Shown in pieces: positions 7,277 through 16,199 of a DNA stretch of 64,000 nucleotides. This DNA is from Nocardioides sp. URHA0020 (lineage in GTDB: Bacteria > Actinomycetota > Actinomycetes > Propionibacteriales > Nocardioidaceae), in the NCBI RefSeq assembly GCF_000620705.1, contig NZ_JIAR01000033.1:168706-232705 (forward strand), read 5' to 3'. Below the pieces are notes generated by a model. The model did not search any database, was not told the DNA's origin, and saw nothing but the letters and a program-made list of their open reading frames with translations. Numbering within the stretch: position 1 is the stretch's first letter; each line of letters opens with the position of its first letter. A program made the position numbers and the translations under genes.

Positions 7277-9007
7277 GTGCGCCAGCTCTCCCTCGACCAT
7301 CCCGGTACGCCGCAGACCGGCACGCCCGGAGGCTTCCTGTGGTGGATGGCCCGTCAGCAGTGGCCGACGCTGGCCGGAGGGATGTTCTTCGGCATCGTCT
7401 GGATGAGCGCCCAGGCCGTGCTGCCCGCCGTGATCGGTCACGCCATCGACGACGGTGTCGCCGCGAAGGACCGCGAGCAGCTGGTCGAGTGGGCCGCCGT
7501 GCTCCTCGGCATCGGCCTGGTCCAGGCCGCCGCCGGCATCATGCGGCACCGGTTCGCCGTCACGAACTGGCTGATCGCGGCGTACCGCGTCGTCCAGCTC
7601 GTGACCCGTCAGACGACCCGACTCGGCGCCACCCTGCCGCGGCGGGTCTCGACCGGTGAGGTGGTCGCGATCGGCACCAACGACCTCTCGCACGTCGGCC
7701 AGGTCATGGACGTCTCGGCCCGCTTCGCCGGCGCGATCGTCTCCTTCGTCGTCGTCTCGGTGATCCTGCTGCAGACGTCCGTGACGCTCGGGCTGGTCGT
7801 GCTGGTCGGCGTGCCCCTGCTGATGCTGGGTGTCACCCCGCTCCTCGCCCCCCTGCAGCGCCGCAGCGCCCACCAGCGGCACCTGATGGGTCGGCTCTCC
7901 AACACGGCGAGCGACATCGTCGGCGGCCTGCGGGTGCTGCGGGGCGTCGGCGGCGAGCAGGTCTTTCTCGACCGCTACCGCCGCGAGTCGCAGACCACCC
8001 GGACCGCCGGCGTCCAGGTCGCCAAGCTCCAGTCGGTGCTCGACGCGCTGCAGGTCTTCCTGCCCGGGCTCTTCGTGGTCATCGTGGTCTGGATCGGCGC
8101 GCGGTACGCCGTGGCCGGCTCGATCACCCCCGGCGAGCTGGTCGCGTTCTACGGCTACTCCGCCTTCCTGATGATCCCGCTGCGCACGGCGACCGAGTTC
8201 GCCAACAAGCTGATCCGCGCGCGGGTCGCGGCGACCCGGATCGCACACGTGCTCTCGCTCGAGCCGGAGGTGACCGTGCCCGCCGAGATCGCCCCGTCGC
8301 CCGCCATCGGCTCCGACCTCGTCGACACCCGCACCGGTCTGGTGGTCCGCGCCGGCCTGCTGACCGCGATCGTGAGCGAGCAGCCCGACGACTCCGCCGA
8401 GCTCGCGGACCGCCTGGGCATGACCGCCTCCCCGATCGACGACGACGTACGCCTCGGCGGCGTGCCGCTCACCTCGCTGCACCCCACGGAGGTCCGCGAG
8501 CGCGTCGTCGTCTCCGACACCGGCGCGACGCTCTTCTCCGGGCGCCTCGGCGACAGCCTCGACCTCACGGGTCACGGCGACGTCGCGGGCGCCCTCGACA
8601 CCGCCTCGGCCGGCGACGTCCTCGAGTCGCTCCCCGACGGCCTCGACTCGCTCGTCGCCGAGCGCGGCCGCAGCTTCTCGGGCGGTCAGCGGCAGCGGCT
8701 CGTGCTCGCGCGCGCCCTCGCCATCGACCCGGAGGTGCTGGTGCTCGTCGAGCCGACCTCCGCCGTGGACGCCCACACCGAGGCCCGGATCGCAGCCCGG
8801 CTGCGCGGTCGCCGCGCGGGCCGGACGACCGTGGTCACCTCGACCAGCCCGCTGATGCTCGCCGCCGCCGACGCGGTCGCCTTCCTCGACGGCGGACGCG
8901 TGGTCGCCGTCGGCACCCACACCGACCTGCTGGCCAGCGACCCGGCGTACCGCCGCGTCGTCACTCGCGAGTCTGAGATGTCGGAGCTGGAGGTGACGGG
9001 CCGATGA
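7277..9007 (+). CDS. ABC exporter half-transporter with degenerate ATPase domain
   Basis: 576 residues: an N-terminal six-helix exporter membrane domain (about 25-310) and a C-terminal nucleotide-binding domain. The signature motif SFSGGQRQRLVLARAL is intact. The Walker A loop is absent: where GxxGxGKS should be, the chain reads AIVSEQPDDSAEL. Walker B reads VLVLVEPTS with Val for the usual Asp, and the switch His is missing (VVTSTSPLML). It therefore cannot form a competent ATP site with its own Walker A but supplies a good signature to its partner. It overlaps the next gene by four bases, which encodes that partner. Drug, lipid or peptide export is the usual role of such heterodimers; the substrate is unknown. 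Confidence 0.9.
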   Translation: MRQLSLDHPGTPQTGTPGGFLWWMARQQWPTLAGGMFFGIVWMSAQAVLPAVIGHAIDDGVAAKDREQLVEWAAVLLGIGLVQAAAGIMRHRFAVTNWLIAAYRVVQLVTRQTTRLGATLPRRVSTGEVVAIGTNDLSHVGQVMDVSARFAGAIVSFVVVSVILLQTSVTLGLVVLVGVPLLMLGVTPLLAPLQRRSAHQRHLMGRLSNTASDIVGGLRVLRGVGGEQVFLDRYRRESQTTRTAGVQVAKLQSVLDALQVFLPGLFVVIVVWIGARYAVAGSITPGELVAFYGYSAFLMIPLRTATEFANKLIRARVAATRIAHVLSLEPEVTVPAEIAPSPAIGSDLVDTRTGLVVRAGLLTAIVSEQPDDSAELADRLGMTASPIDDDVRLGGVPLTSLHPTEVRERVVVSDTGATLFSGRLGDSLDLTGHGDVAGALDTASAGDVLESLPDGLDSLVAERGRSFSGGQRQRLVLARALAIDPEVLVLVEPTSAVDAHTEARIAARLRGRRAGRTTVVTSTSPLMLAAADAVAFLDGGRVVAVGTHTDLLASDPAYRRVVTRESEMSELEVTGR

Positions 9008-10746
9008 CCACCCACCTGCCGGTCGCCGACACTCCCGCCGTCCGCACCTACGTCGGCGCGCTGGCCCGCCGGCACCCCCGGATGCTGTACGGCGCGCTCG
9101 TGCTGCACGTGCTGGCGGCGCTCGCCGGACTGGCGGCGCCGCGGCTCCTCGGCGGCCTGGTCGAGGCCGTCGAGCAGGGCACCACCGTGGGCCACGTCGA
9201 CACGATCATCGCCCTGCTCGCCGGCTTCCTCCTGGCGCAGACCGTGATCACCCGCTTCGCGCGCTACCTCAGCCAGGTGCTGGCCGAGCAGGTGCTCGCG
9301 GAGCTCCGCGAGGACTTCGTCGACAACACGCTGGCGCTGCCGGTCGGGGTGGTCGAGGACGCCGGCTCCGGCGACCTGCTGACCCGCACCAGCCGCGATG
9401 TCGACCAGCTCGGCTGGTCGGTGCGGATGGCCCTGCCCGAGTGGACGATCGCGGTGATCACGGCCGTGCTGACCCTGGCCGCCGCGATCAGCGTCGGCTG
9501 GTGGGTCGCGGTGCCGTGCCTGCTCGGCGTACCCCCGCTCGTGATCGGGCTGCGCTGGTACCTCAGGCGGGCCAAGGACGGCTACCTGCGCGAGAGCGCG
9601 ACGTACTCCCAGATCAACGCCACCCTCACCGAGACCGTCGAGGGTGCCCGCACCGTCGAGGCGCTCGGCCTCGGCGACGAGCGGGTCGCGACGATGGACG
9701 ACGACATCCGCACCTCCTACCTGGCCGAGCGGTACACGCTCTACCTGCGCACCGTCTTCTTCCCCAACATGGAGATCGCCTACCTGATCCCGACGGTGGC
9801 GACGCTGCTCCTGGGCGGCTACCTCTACACCCAGGGGCAGGTCTCGCTCGGCGCGGTCACGGCGGCCACGCTCTACGTGCAGATGCTGATCGACCCGGTC
9901 GACCGGATCGTGTCGATCCTCGACGAGCTGCAGCTCGGCGCCGCGTCGCTGGCGCGCCTGCTCGGCGTCGCGCAGGTCCCCGACGACCGCGAGGTCAGCG
10001 GGCGCGAGCCGGTCGGTGAGCAGATCGCCGCCGAGGACGTGCGCTTCTCGTACGTCGAGGGTCGCGACGTGCTGCACGGCGTCGACCTCGACATCGGCGT
10101 CGGGGAGCGGATCGCGATGGTCGGTCCCTCGGGCGCCGGCAAGTCCACGCTCGGGCGGCTGCTCGCGGGCATCCACCCGCCGCGCACCGGGTCGGTCACC
10201 GTCGGCGGCGTGGGCCTCACCGAGCTGCCGCTCGACGACCTGCGCGGCCACGTCGCGCTCGTGACCCAGGAGCACCACGTCTTCGTGGGATCGATCCGCG
10301 ACAACCTCGTGCTGGCGCGGCCCGGGTCGACCGACGACCACGTACGCGGCGCCCTCGACGCCGTGGACGCGCTCGACTGGGTCGACGCCCTGCCCGAGGG
10401 CCTCGACACCGAGGTCGGCTCCGGCGGTCGCGCGGTCAGCGCGGCGCAGGCCCAGCAGATCGCCCTGGCCCGGCTGGTGCTGGCCGACCCGCACACGCTG
10501 GTGCTCGACGAGGCCACGTCGCTGATCGACCCGCGCGCCGCCCGTCACCTCGAGCGCTCGCTCGCGGCGGTGCTCGAGGGCCGCACGGTGATCGCGATCG
10601 CGCACCGGCTCTTCTCCGCCCACGACGCCGACCGGGTCGCGGTCGTCGAGGACGGCCGGATCGCCGAGCTCGGCTCGCACGACGAGCTGGTCGCCGCTGG
10701 CGGCTCCTACGCCGCCCTCTGGGACAGCTGGCACGGGCGGGGCTGA
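9004..10746 (+). CDS. ABC exporter half-transporter with active ATPase and degenerate signature
   Basis: 580 residues: an exporter membrane domain (about 30-320) and an ATPase domain. Walker A (VGPSGAGKSTLGRLLAG), Q-loop (VTQEHHVF), Walker B (TLVLDEATS) and switch His (IAIAHRL) are all present. The signature motif is degenerate (AVSAAQAQQIAL instead of LSGGQ). This is the exact complement of the partner's defects: one working ATP site can form from this Walker A/B and the partner's signature, and the other site must be non-catalytic. The pair thus matches the heterodimeric exporter class. The gene is translationally coupled to its partner through a four-base overlap. Confidence 0.93.
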   Translation: MTTHLPVADTPAVRTYVGALARRHPRMLYGALVLHVLAALAGLAAPRLLGGLVEAVEQGTTVGHVDTIIALLAGFLLAQTVITRFARYLSQVLAEQVLAELREDFVDNTLALPVGVVEDAGSGDLLTRTSRDVDQLGWSVRMALPEWTIAVITAVLTLAAAISVGWWVAVPCLLGVPPLVIGLRWYLRRAKDGYLRESATYSQINATLTETVEGARTVEALGLGDERVATMDDDIRTSYLAERYTLYLRTVFFPNMEIAYLIPTVATLLLGGYLYTQGQVSLGAVTAATLYVQMLIDPVDRIVSILDELQLGAASLARLLGVAQVPDDREVSGREPVGEQIAAEDVRFSYVEGRDVLHGVDLDIGVGERIAMVGPSGAGKSTLGRLLAGIHPPRTGSVTVGGVGLTELPLDDLRGHVALVTQEHHVFVGSIRDNLVLARPGSTDDHVRGALDAVDALDWVDALPEGLDTEVGSGGRAVSAAQAQQIALARLVLADPHTLVLDEATSLIDPRAARHLERSLAAVLEGRTVIAIAHRLFSAHDADRVAVVEDGRIAELGSHDELVAAGGSYAALWDSWHGRG

Positions 10747-10752
10747 CGGGGC

Positions 10753-10842
10753 GAGTTTCATCGGCCGGCCGACGAATCTCCTGCTCGGACGACAAAGCTT
10801 CATCGTCCCAGCGTGAGTTTCATCGGCCGGCCGATGAAACTC
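10753..10842. repeat. Two 28-base palindromes, one perfect
   Basis: The copy at 10815-10842 is a perfect 28-base palindrome centred on CGGCCGGCCG with arms beginning GAGTTTCATCGG. The copy at 10753-10780 has the same left arm and core but a mutated right arm. A third partial TTCATCG sequence lies at 10799-10805. They fill the gap between the exporter operon and the next operon. They could be a terminator stem, a repressor site or an intergenic repeat family; the sequence alone does not decide. Confidence 0.7.
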
Positions 10843-10859
10843 CTCGTCCGCGCCACCTC

Positions 10860-10896
10860 TTGCCCGCGACACGACCGTGACAGTTATGCTGTCACA
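10860..10896 (+). promoter_or_regulatory. Leaderless promoter with overlapping operator (fatty-acid operon)
   Basis: TTGCCC at 10860-10865 and TATGCT at 10885-10890 make a plausible -35/-10 pair with a 19-base spacer. The ATG follows the -10 box by six bases, so the transcript is probably leaderless. A perfect inverted repeat, GTGACAG and CTGTCAC (10877-10883 and 10889-10895), encloses the -10 box. This is the size and placement of a TetR- or GntR-type repressor site that would block polymerase directly. The regulator is not encoded nearby. Confidence 0.7.
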
Positions 10897-11934
10897 ATGA
10901 AGCTCTCGACACCGCTCATGTACTCGGGCAACCCCCGCGACGCAGCCGACCAGGTCGTCGGCCTGGAGAAGGCCGGGCTCGACACCGTGTGGGTCGCCGA
11001 GGCCTACGGCTTCGACTCCCCCACGCTGATGGGCTACCTCGCCGCCAAGACCGAGACCATCGAGATCGGTGCCGGCATCCTCAACGTCTTCTCACGTACG
11101 CCGAGCGCGCTGCTGCAGACCGCGGCCGGGCTGGACAACGTGTCCGGTGGCCGCGCGGTCATCGGGCTCGGCGCCTCCGGCCCGCAGGTGATCGAGGGCT
11201 TCCACGGCCTGCCGTACGACAAGCCCCTCGGCCGCACCCGCGAGGTCATCCAGATCCTGCGCCAGGGCCTGCGCCGCGAGCGCCTGGAGCACCAGGGCAA
11301 GATCTTCACCCTCCCGCTGCCCGCCGACCAGGGCCTCGGCCTCGGCAAGCCGCTCAAGATCCTCACCAAGGTCGAGCGCAACGCCATCCCCATCTGGGTC
11401 GCGGCGCTCGGTGACAACAACGTCGCGATGACCGCGGAGGTCGCCGACGGCTGGCTGCCCTTCCTCTTCCTGCCGGAGAAGGCAGGCGACGTCTGGGGTG
11501 ACGCGCTCGCCAAGGGCACGGCCAAGCGCTCCGCCGACCTGGCGCCGCTGGAGATCTCCGCCGGCGGCATGGTCGCGATCGGCGAGGGCGAGGACACCAA
11601 GAAGCTGCTCGACCTGATGCGTCCGCTCTACGCGCTCTACGTCGGCGGGATGGGCGCACGGGGCAAGAACTTCTACAACGAGCTCGCCTGCCACTACGGG
11701 TACGAGAAGGAGGCGAAGCAGATCCAGGACCTCTACCTGGACGGCAACAAGCGCGACGCCGAGGCCCTCGTCCCCACCGAGTGGCTCGAGGCCGGCAACC
11801 TGGTCGGCCCGGCGTCGTACGTCCAGGAGCGCATCGCCGCCTTCCAGGAGGCCGGCGTCACGAACCTGCAGATCTCCCCCGTGTCGGACGACCCGGTGGC
11901 CACCGTCGCGCAGATCAAGGAGTGGGTCAGCTGA
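10897..11934 (+). CDS. LLM-class F420-dependent oxidoreductase
   Basis: 345 residues of the luciferase-like TIM-barrel family, in which actinobacterial members commonly use coenzyme F420. The protein opens with the beta-strand KLSTPLMYSGN, then DTVWVAEAYGFDSPTLMGYLA and the conserved IEIGAGILNVFSRTPS block. VIGLGASGPQVIEGFHG is the typical cofactor-phosphate loop. The true start is the ATG at 10897, directly after a leaderless promoter; upstream residues in the same frame are not family-like. The stop overlaps the acyl-CoA dehydrogenase start by one base. A role in lipid or xenobiotic oxidation is inferred from this context. Confidence 0.9.
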   Translation: MKLSTPLMYSGNPRDAADQVVGLEKAGLDTVWVAEAYGFDSPTLMGYLAAKTETIEIGAGILNVFSRTPSALLQTAAGLDNVSGGRAVIGLGASGPQVIEGFHGLPYDKPLGRTREVIQILRQGLRRERLEHQGKIFTLPLPADQGLGLGKPLKILTKVERNAIPIWVAALGDNNVAMTAEVADGWLPFLFLPEKAGDVWGDALAKGTAKRSADLAPLEISAGGMVAIGEGEDTKKLLDLMRPLYALYVGGMGARGKNFYNELACHYGYEKEAKQIQDLYLDGNKRDAEALVPTEWLEAGNLVGPASYVQERIAAFQEAGVTNLQISPVSDDPVATVAQIKEWVS

Positions 11935-13082
11935 TGAGTACTCGTCCGTCCATCTACGAGCAGGAGCACGAGGACTTCCGCTCCTCCGTGCGCACGTTCC
12001 TGGAGAAGGAGGTCGTGCCCTTCCACGACCAGTGGGAGAAGGACGGCCAGGTCAGCCGCGAGGTGTGGACCAGGGCCGGCGAGGCGGGGCTGCTCTGCTT
12101 CGACGTCGAGGAGCAGTACGGCGGCGCCGGGGTCAAGGACTTCCGCTACAACACGGTCGTCGCCGAGGAGATGGCCCGCGTCGGTGCCAGCGGCCCCGGC
12201 TTCCCGGTGCACAGCGACATCATCGTCCCCTACATCTCCGCGCTCGGGACCGACGAGCAGAAGCAGCGCTGGCTGCCCGGCCTGGTCAGCGGCGAGATCA
12301 TCTCGTCGATCGCGATGACGGAGCCGGGTGCGGGCAGCGACCTGCAGGGCATCCGGACCTCGGCGGTCGACAAGGGCGACCACTACGTCCTCAACGGGTC
12401 GAAGACCTTCATCAGCAACGGCATCATGTCCGACCTGGTGATCGTGGTCTGCCGCACCGACCCCGACGCCGGCCACAAGGGCATCAGCCTGCTCGTGGTG
12501 GAGCGCGGCATGGCCGGCTTCGAGCGGGGCCGCAACCTCGACAAGGTCGGCATGAAGGCCCAGGACACCGCCGAGCTGTTCTTCGACAACGTCGAGGTGC
12601 CGAAGGAGAACCTCCTGGGCGAGGAGGGCTCCGGCTTCATCTACCTGATGATGAACCTCGGCCAGGAGCGCATCTCGATCGCCGCGATGGCGGTGGCCGC
12701 GATCGAGCATGTCCTCGACATCTCGCTGGCGTACGCCAAGGAGCGCACGGCGTTCGGCAAGCCGATCGGGTCCTTCCAGCACAACCGGTTCGTGCTCGCC
12801 GAGATGGCCACCCACGCCCACATCGCGCGGGTCTTCATCAACGACTGCATCCTCAAGCTCAACGCCGGTGAGGTGGACCCTTCGCTCGCCTCGATGGCGA
12901 AGTGGTGGACCACCGAGCTGCAGAAGCAGGTCGTCGACGCCGGCGTCCAGCTCCACGGCGGCTACGGCTACATGATGGAGTACCCCATCGCGAAGGCCTT
13001 CACCGACAGCCGGATCCAGACGATCTACGGCGGCACGACCGAGATCCAGAAGGAGATCATCGGGCGCAGCCTGGGAGTCTGA
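11934..13082 (+). CDS. Acyl-CoA dehydrogenase
   Basis: 382 residues of the acyl-CoA dehydrogenase family, the FAD enzymes that introduce the alpha-beta double bond in beta-oxidation. Recognisable blocks are AMTEPGAGSDLQGIRTSA and GSKTFISNG in the middle domain and ERISIAAMAVAAIEHVLD in the C-terminal helical domain. QLHGGYGYMMEYPIAKAFTDSRIQTIYGGTTEIQKEIIGRSLG follows, split in the usual way into a FAD-binding part and a C-terminal part with the Glu-Ile-Gln motif. The start overlaps the F420-type enzyme gene (TGATG), so translation is coupled. The acyl-CoA ligase downstream suggests that activation and first oxidation of the same substrate are encoded together. Confidence 0.95.
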   Translation: MSTRPSIYEQEHEDFRSSVRTFLEKEVVPFHDQWEKDGQVSREVWTRAGEAGLLCFDVEEQYGGAGVKDFRYNTVVAEEMARVGASGPGFPVHSDIIVPYISALGTDEQKQRWLPGLVSGEIISSIAMTEPGAGSDLQGIRTSAVDKGDHYVLNGSKTFISNGIMSDLVIVVCRTDPDAGHKGISLLVVERGMAGFERGRNLDKVGMKAQDTAELFFDNVEVPKENLLGEEGSGFIYLMMNLGQERISIAAMAVAAIEHVLDISLAYAKERTAFGKPIGSFQHNRFVLAEMATHAHIARVFINDCILKLNAGEVDPSLASMAKWWTTELQKQVVDAGVQLHGGYGYMMEYPIAKAFTDSRIQTIYGGTTEIQKEIIGRSLGV

Positions 13083-13210
13083 GCCGCGACGTACGACGAC
13101 GATCGGACAATTCGGAGAGCCGGTCTGGAACTCCGACCACCGATCGGGGAGGCTGTGACCCTCGCCACTCGCGGCGAGGCCTGGACGCTCGACCCCGAGG
13201 AGCCCCACCG

Positions 13211-15031
13211 ATGTCCCACGACGTACTCGCCGACCGCACCCGGATCCAGGAGCAGGTCGAGGGACGCACCCTCGTCGACGCCCTGGCCGACACCGTGGGT
13301 CGGTACGGCGACCAGCCGGCGTACTCCGACAAGCACCACGTGCCGGAGGGCGGGTCGTGGCGCACGGTGACCTGGTCCGAGACCCGGGAGCGGGCGCTCG
13401 ACCTCGCCGGCGCGCTGATCGAGCTCGGGGTCGCGGCCGGTGACACGGTCGCGATCATGGCGAACAACCGCACCGAGCACTTCCTGGCCGACATGGGTGC
13501 CGTGCACGCGGCCGCCACCCCGATGTCGATCTACAACACGCTCTCCCCCGAGCAGATCGCCTACATCGCAGGCCAGGCACGACCGACGGTGATCTTCCTC
13601 GAGACCGCCGACCACCGGGCGCGGTGGGCCAAGGCCCTCGACGAAGTCGACAGCATCCGCAGGATCGTGATGATCGACGAGGACTGGGACGACCTGGTGG
13701 CCGCCGGCGCGGCGTACCGCACCGCGAACCCGGGCGCCGTCGAGGCCCGCGCCGCCTCCCTCACGCCCGACGCTGCGGCCACGATCCTCTACACGTCGGG
13801 CACCACCGGCAGTCCCAAGGGCGTGGTGCTGACCCACCACAACGTGCTCTTCGAGACCGTCGGCACGCAGGAGTCGTCGGGCCTCGACGAGCCGCAGACG
13901 GGCGTGAGCTACCTGCCGCTCGCCCACATCGCCGAGCGCGTGCTCGGGCTCTACGGCCCGCAGCTCATCGGCGGTCACGTGCACGCCATCGGCGACCCCG
14001 CGCAGCTCCTCGCCACCCTGGGTGAGGTGCACCCGACGATGTTCTTCGGCGTGCCCCGGGTCTGGGAGAAGATCAAGACCGGCCTGTCCGCCAAGCTGGC
14101 GGCCGACCCGGACAACCGCGAGATGGTCGAGACCGCCATGGCGGCCGCCCTCGCGTGGGTCGAGGCCCAGGAGGTCGGCGGCGTGATGACGCCGGAGATC
14201 GAGGAGGGCTACCGCCGGGCCGAGGAGGGGATCCTCGGCTTCCTCAAGCTGCTGCTCGGCCTCGACCAGGTCACCTGGGCCGGCTCGGCCGCCGCGCCGA
14301 TGCCGCTCGACGTCGCGAAGTTCATGGCCGGGCTCGGCCTCAAGGTGTACGACGTCTACGGCATGACCGAGACCTGCGGCGCGGTCACCGCCAACGGACC
14401 GGGCGGCTTCAAGCTCGGCACCGTCGGCCGGGCCAACCCGGGCATGGAGATCACGCTCGGCGAGGACGGCGAGATCCTCGTGCGCGGTCCGGTCAACACT
14501 CCCGGCTACCACCTCCAGGAGGACGCCACCCGAGCGCTGATCGACCAGGACGGGTGGCTGCACACCGGCGACATCGGCACCCTCGACGACGACGGCTTCT
14601 TCGCGGTCGTCGACCGCAAGAAGGAGCTGATCATCACCTCCGCCGGCAAGAACGTCGCCCCCTCCAACATCGAGAACTACCTCAAGGAGTCCCCGCTCAT
14701 CGGGCACGCCATGGCGATCGGCGACAGCCGGCCGTACGTCGTCGCGATCCTCACCCTCGACGGCGAGATCGCCCCGATCATGGCCCAGCAGATGGGCCTG
14801 GAGTTCACCGACCTCGCCGAGCTGGCCGAGAAGCCGGAGATCCGGGCGCTGGTGCAGCAGGCAGTCGACGCCGCCAACGAGCGGCTCTCCCGCCCCGAGC
14901 AGGTCAAGTCGTTCGAGCTGCTCGGGGTCGAGTGGACCGCCGAGTCCGAGGAGCTCACCCCGACGCTGAAGCTCAAGCGCCGGGTCGTGAACACCAAGTA
15001 CTCCGACGTCGTGGACCGCCTGTACAGCTGA
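13211..15031 (+). CDS. Long-chain fatty-acid-CoA ligase
   Basis: 606 residues of the adenylate-forming family, FACS type. The AMP-binding P-loop is ILYTSGTTGSPKGVVLTHHN. Other visible motifs are YLPLAHIAERV, the YGMTETCG block, HTGDIG, and DRKKELIITSAGKNVAPSNIE near the C-terminal domain with the conserved GK linker. The enzyme forms acyl-CoA from a fatty acid, ATP and CoA through an acyl-adenylate. An AGGAG at 13198-13202 eight bases before the ATG fixes the start. The 128-base gap before it contains a hairpin with a seven-base-pair stem (13160-13179), so the gene may have its own promoter while still belonging functionally with the dehydrogenase. Confidence 0.94.
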   Translation: MSHDVLADRTRIQEQVEGRTLVDALADTVGRYGDQPAYSDKHHVPEGGSWRTVTWSETRERALDLAGALIELGVAAGDTVAIMANNRTEHFLADMGAVHAAATPMSIYNTLSPEQIAYIAGQARPTVIFLETADHRARWAKALDEVDSIRRIVMIDEDWDDLVAAGAAYRTANPGAVEARAASLTPDAAATILYTSGTTGSPKGVVLTHHNVLFETVGTQESSGLDEPQTGVSYLPLAHIAERVLGLYGPQLIGGHVHAIGDPAQLLATLGEVHPTMFFGVPRVWEKIKTGLSAKLAADPDNREMVETAMAAALAWVEAQEVGGVMTPEIEEGYRRAEEGILGFLKLLLGLDQVTWAGSAAAPMPLDVAKFMAGLGLKVYDVYGMTETCGAVTANGPGGFKLGTVGRANPGMEITLGEDGEILVRGPVNTPGYHLQEDATRALIDQDGWLHTGDIGTLDDDGFFAVVDRKKELIITSAGKNVAPSNIENYLKESPLIGHAMAIGDSRPYVVAILTLDGEIAPIMAQQMGLEFTDLAELAEKPEIRALVQQAVDAANERLSRPEQVKSFELLGVEWTAESEELTPTLKLKRRVVNTKYSDVVDRLYS

Positions 15032-15088
15032 GCCCGGTCGACGTCACGGGGGAGCGCCAAGGCTGGGGCCGAGCCTCGAAACGGCCAC

Positions 15089-15116
15089 GAAACAAGCGTT
15101 GCCTACCGTCCCCCGC
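15089..15116 (+). promoter_or_regulatory. Leaderless promoter with GAAAC-N4-GTTGC site
   Basis: GAAACAAGCGTTGC at 15089-15102 fits the GAAAC-N4-GTTTC pattern with one mismatch and lies just before TACCGT (15104-15109). The ATG follows the TACCGT box by seven bases without a ribosome binding site, which indicates a leaderless transcript. The palindrome covers the -35 region, a position for repression. The same motif recurs before uraD and before the ABC importer. Confidence 0.6.
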
Positions 15117-16199
15117 ATGGGCGAGCTCGAGGTCTTGCAGCCGGGGTCCGGGCCGATCCGCGGGTCGGCGTACCTGCCCTCGACCGCCGACCACGTGCTG
15201 TGGGGACGGCTGCCCTGCGCGAGCGACGACCCCGTGCTGACCGTCGAGCCGGGGACGGAGATCACCTTCGACACCGTGAGCCACGAGGGCATCCTCGAGG
15301 ACCAGGGGCGGGACCCGAAGGCGTTCTTCGGGCAGTACGACGTGGTCGGGGTGCTCGACGACGCCATCGAGATCGCGGCCGGCGAGGTGCCGCACACGTT
15401 CGGCGTCGACGGGCCGCACGTCGTCAGCAGGCCGGTGCGGGTCGAGGGAGCGCGCCCCGGCGACCTGCTGGCGATCACCGTCCTGGAGACGCTCCCCCGG
15501 GTGCCGTACGGCGTGATCTCCAACCGCCACGGCAAGGGCGCGCTGCCCGGCGAGTACCCGCGCGACGGTGCCGTCTTCAGTGCCTTCGCCGACCTCGACG
15601 ACGCCGGCACCCACGGCCGCCTCCCGCTGACGGTCGGCGGTCCCGCGCAGGTCGCGTTCCCGCTGGCGCCCTTCCTCGGGATCATGGGGGTCGCGGTGGC
15701 GGGCGACGCCCGGCCGCACTCCGTGCCGCCCGGGGCGCACGGCGGCAACATCGACATCAACCTGCTGACCGTGGGCTCGACGCTCTACCTCCCGGTGCAG
15801 GTCGACGGAGCGCTGGTCTACGTCGGCGACCCGCACTTCGCGCAGGGCGACGGCGAGGTGTCGCTGACCGCGATGGAGGCGTCGCTGCGGGCGACGCTCC
15901 GCCTCGACGTGGTGCCGCACGAGGACGCCGTACGCCGCTTCGGGGAGCTGGCCGGGCCGCTGGCCGAGACCGCCGAGCACCTGGTGCCGACCGGCATGGA
16001 CGAGGACCTCGACCGCGCGGTGCAGGACTGCGTGCGGGCCGCCATCGCGCTGCTCGAGAGCCGCTACGGCATGGAGCCGAGGCTGGCGTACGCCTACCTG
16101 TCGGCCGCCACCGACTTCAACATCTCCCAGGTCGTCGACGTCGTGAAGGGCGTCCACGCGCGGATCCGCAAGGACGACTTCGGCACACTGGGCCCATGA
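15117..16199 (+). CDS. Acetamidase/formamidase-family amidohydrolase
   Basis: 360 residues of the FmdA/AmdA family, zinc-dependent amidases that release ammonia from small amides. Typical blocks are FDTVSHEGI, VDGPHVVSRPVRVEGARPGDLLAI, PPGAHGGNIDINLLTVGSTLYLPV and DPHFAQGDGEVSLTAMEAS, with conserved His and Asp residues in the HGGN and GDPHFAQGDGE motifs. The ATG at 15117 fits the leaderless promoter; a TTG six codons earlier is less likely. It overlaps the next gene by four bases. The shared operator and the DUF3225-amidase partner place it in purine-nitrogen recovery rather than general amide use; the actual substrate is open. Confidence 0.88.
   Translation: MGELEVLQPGSGPIRGSAYLPSTADHVLWGRLPCASDDPVLTVEPGTEITFDTVSHEGILEDQGRDPKAFFGQYDVVGVLDDAIEIAAGEVPHTFGVDGPHVVSRPVRVEGARPGDLLAITVLETLPRVPYGVISNRHGKGALPGEYPRDGAVFSAFADLDDAGTHGRLPLTVGGPAQVAFPLAPFLGIMGVAVAGDARPHSVPPGAHGGNIDINLLTVGSTLYLPVQVDGALVYVGDPHFAQGDGEVSLTAMEASLRATLRLDVVPHEDAVRRFGELAGPLAETAEHLVPTGMDEDLDRAVQDCVRAAIALLESRYGMEPRLAYAYLSAATDFNISQVVDVVKGVHARIRKDDFGTLGP

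Noticed and set aside
13083..13210. Small gene between the acyl-CoA dehydrogenase and ligase
   Set aside because: Only short frames without start signals; the gap is better explained by a hairpin and promoter region.
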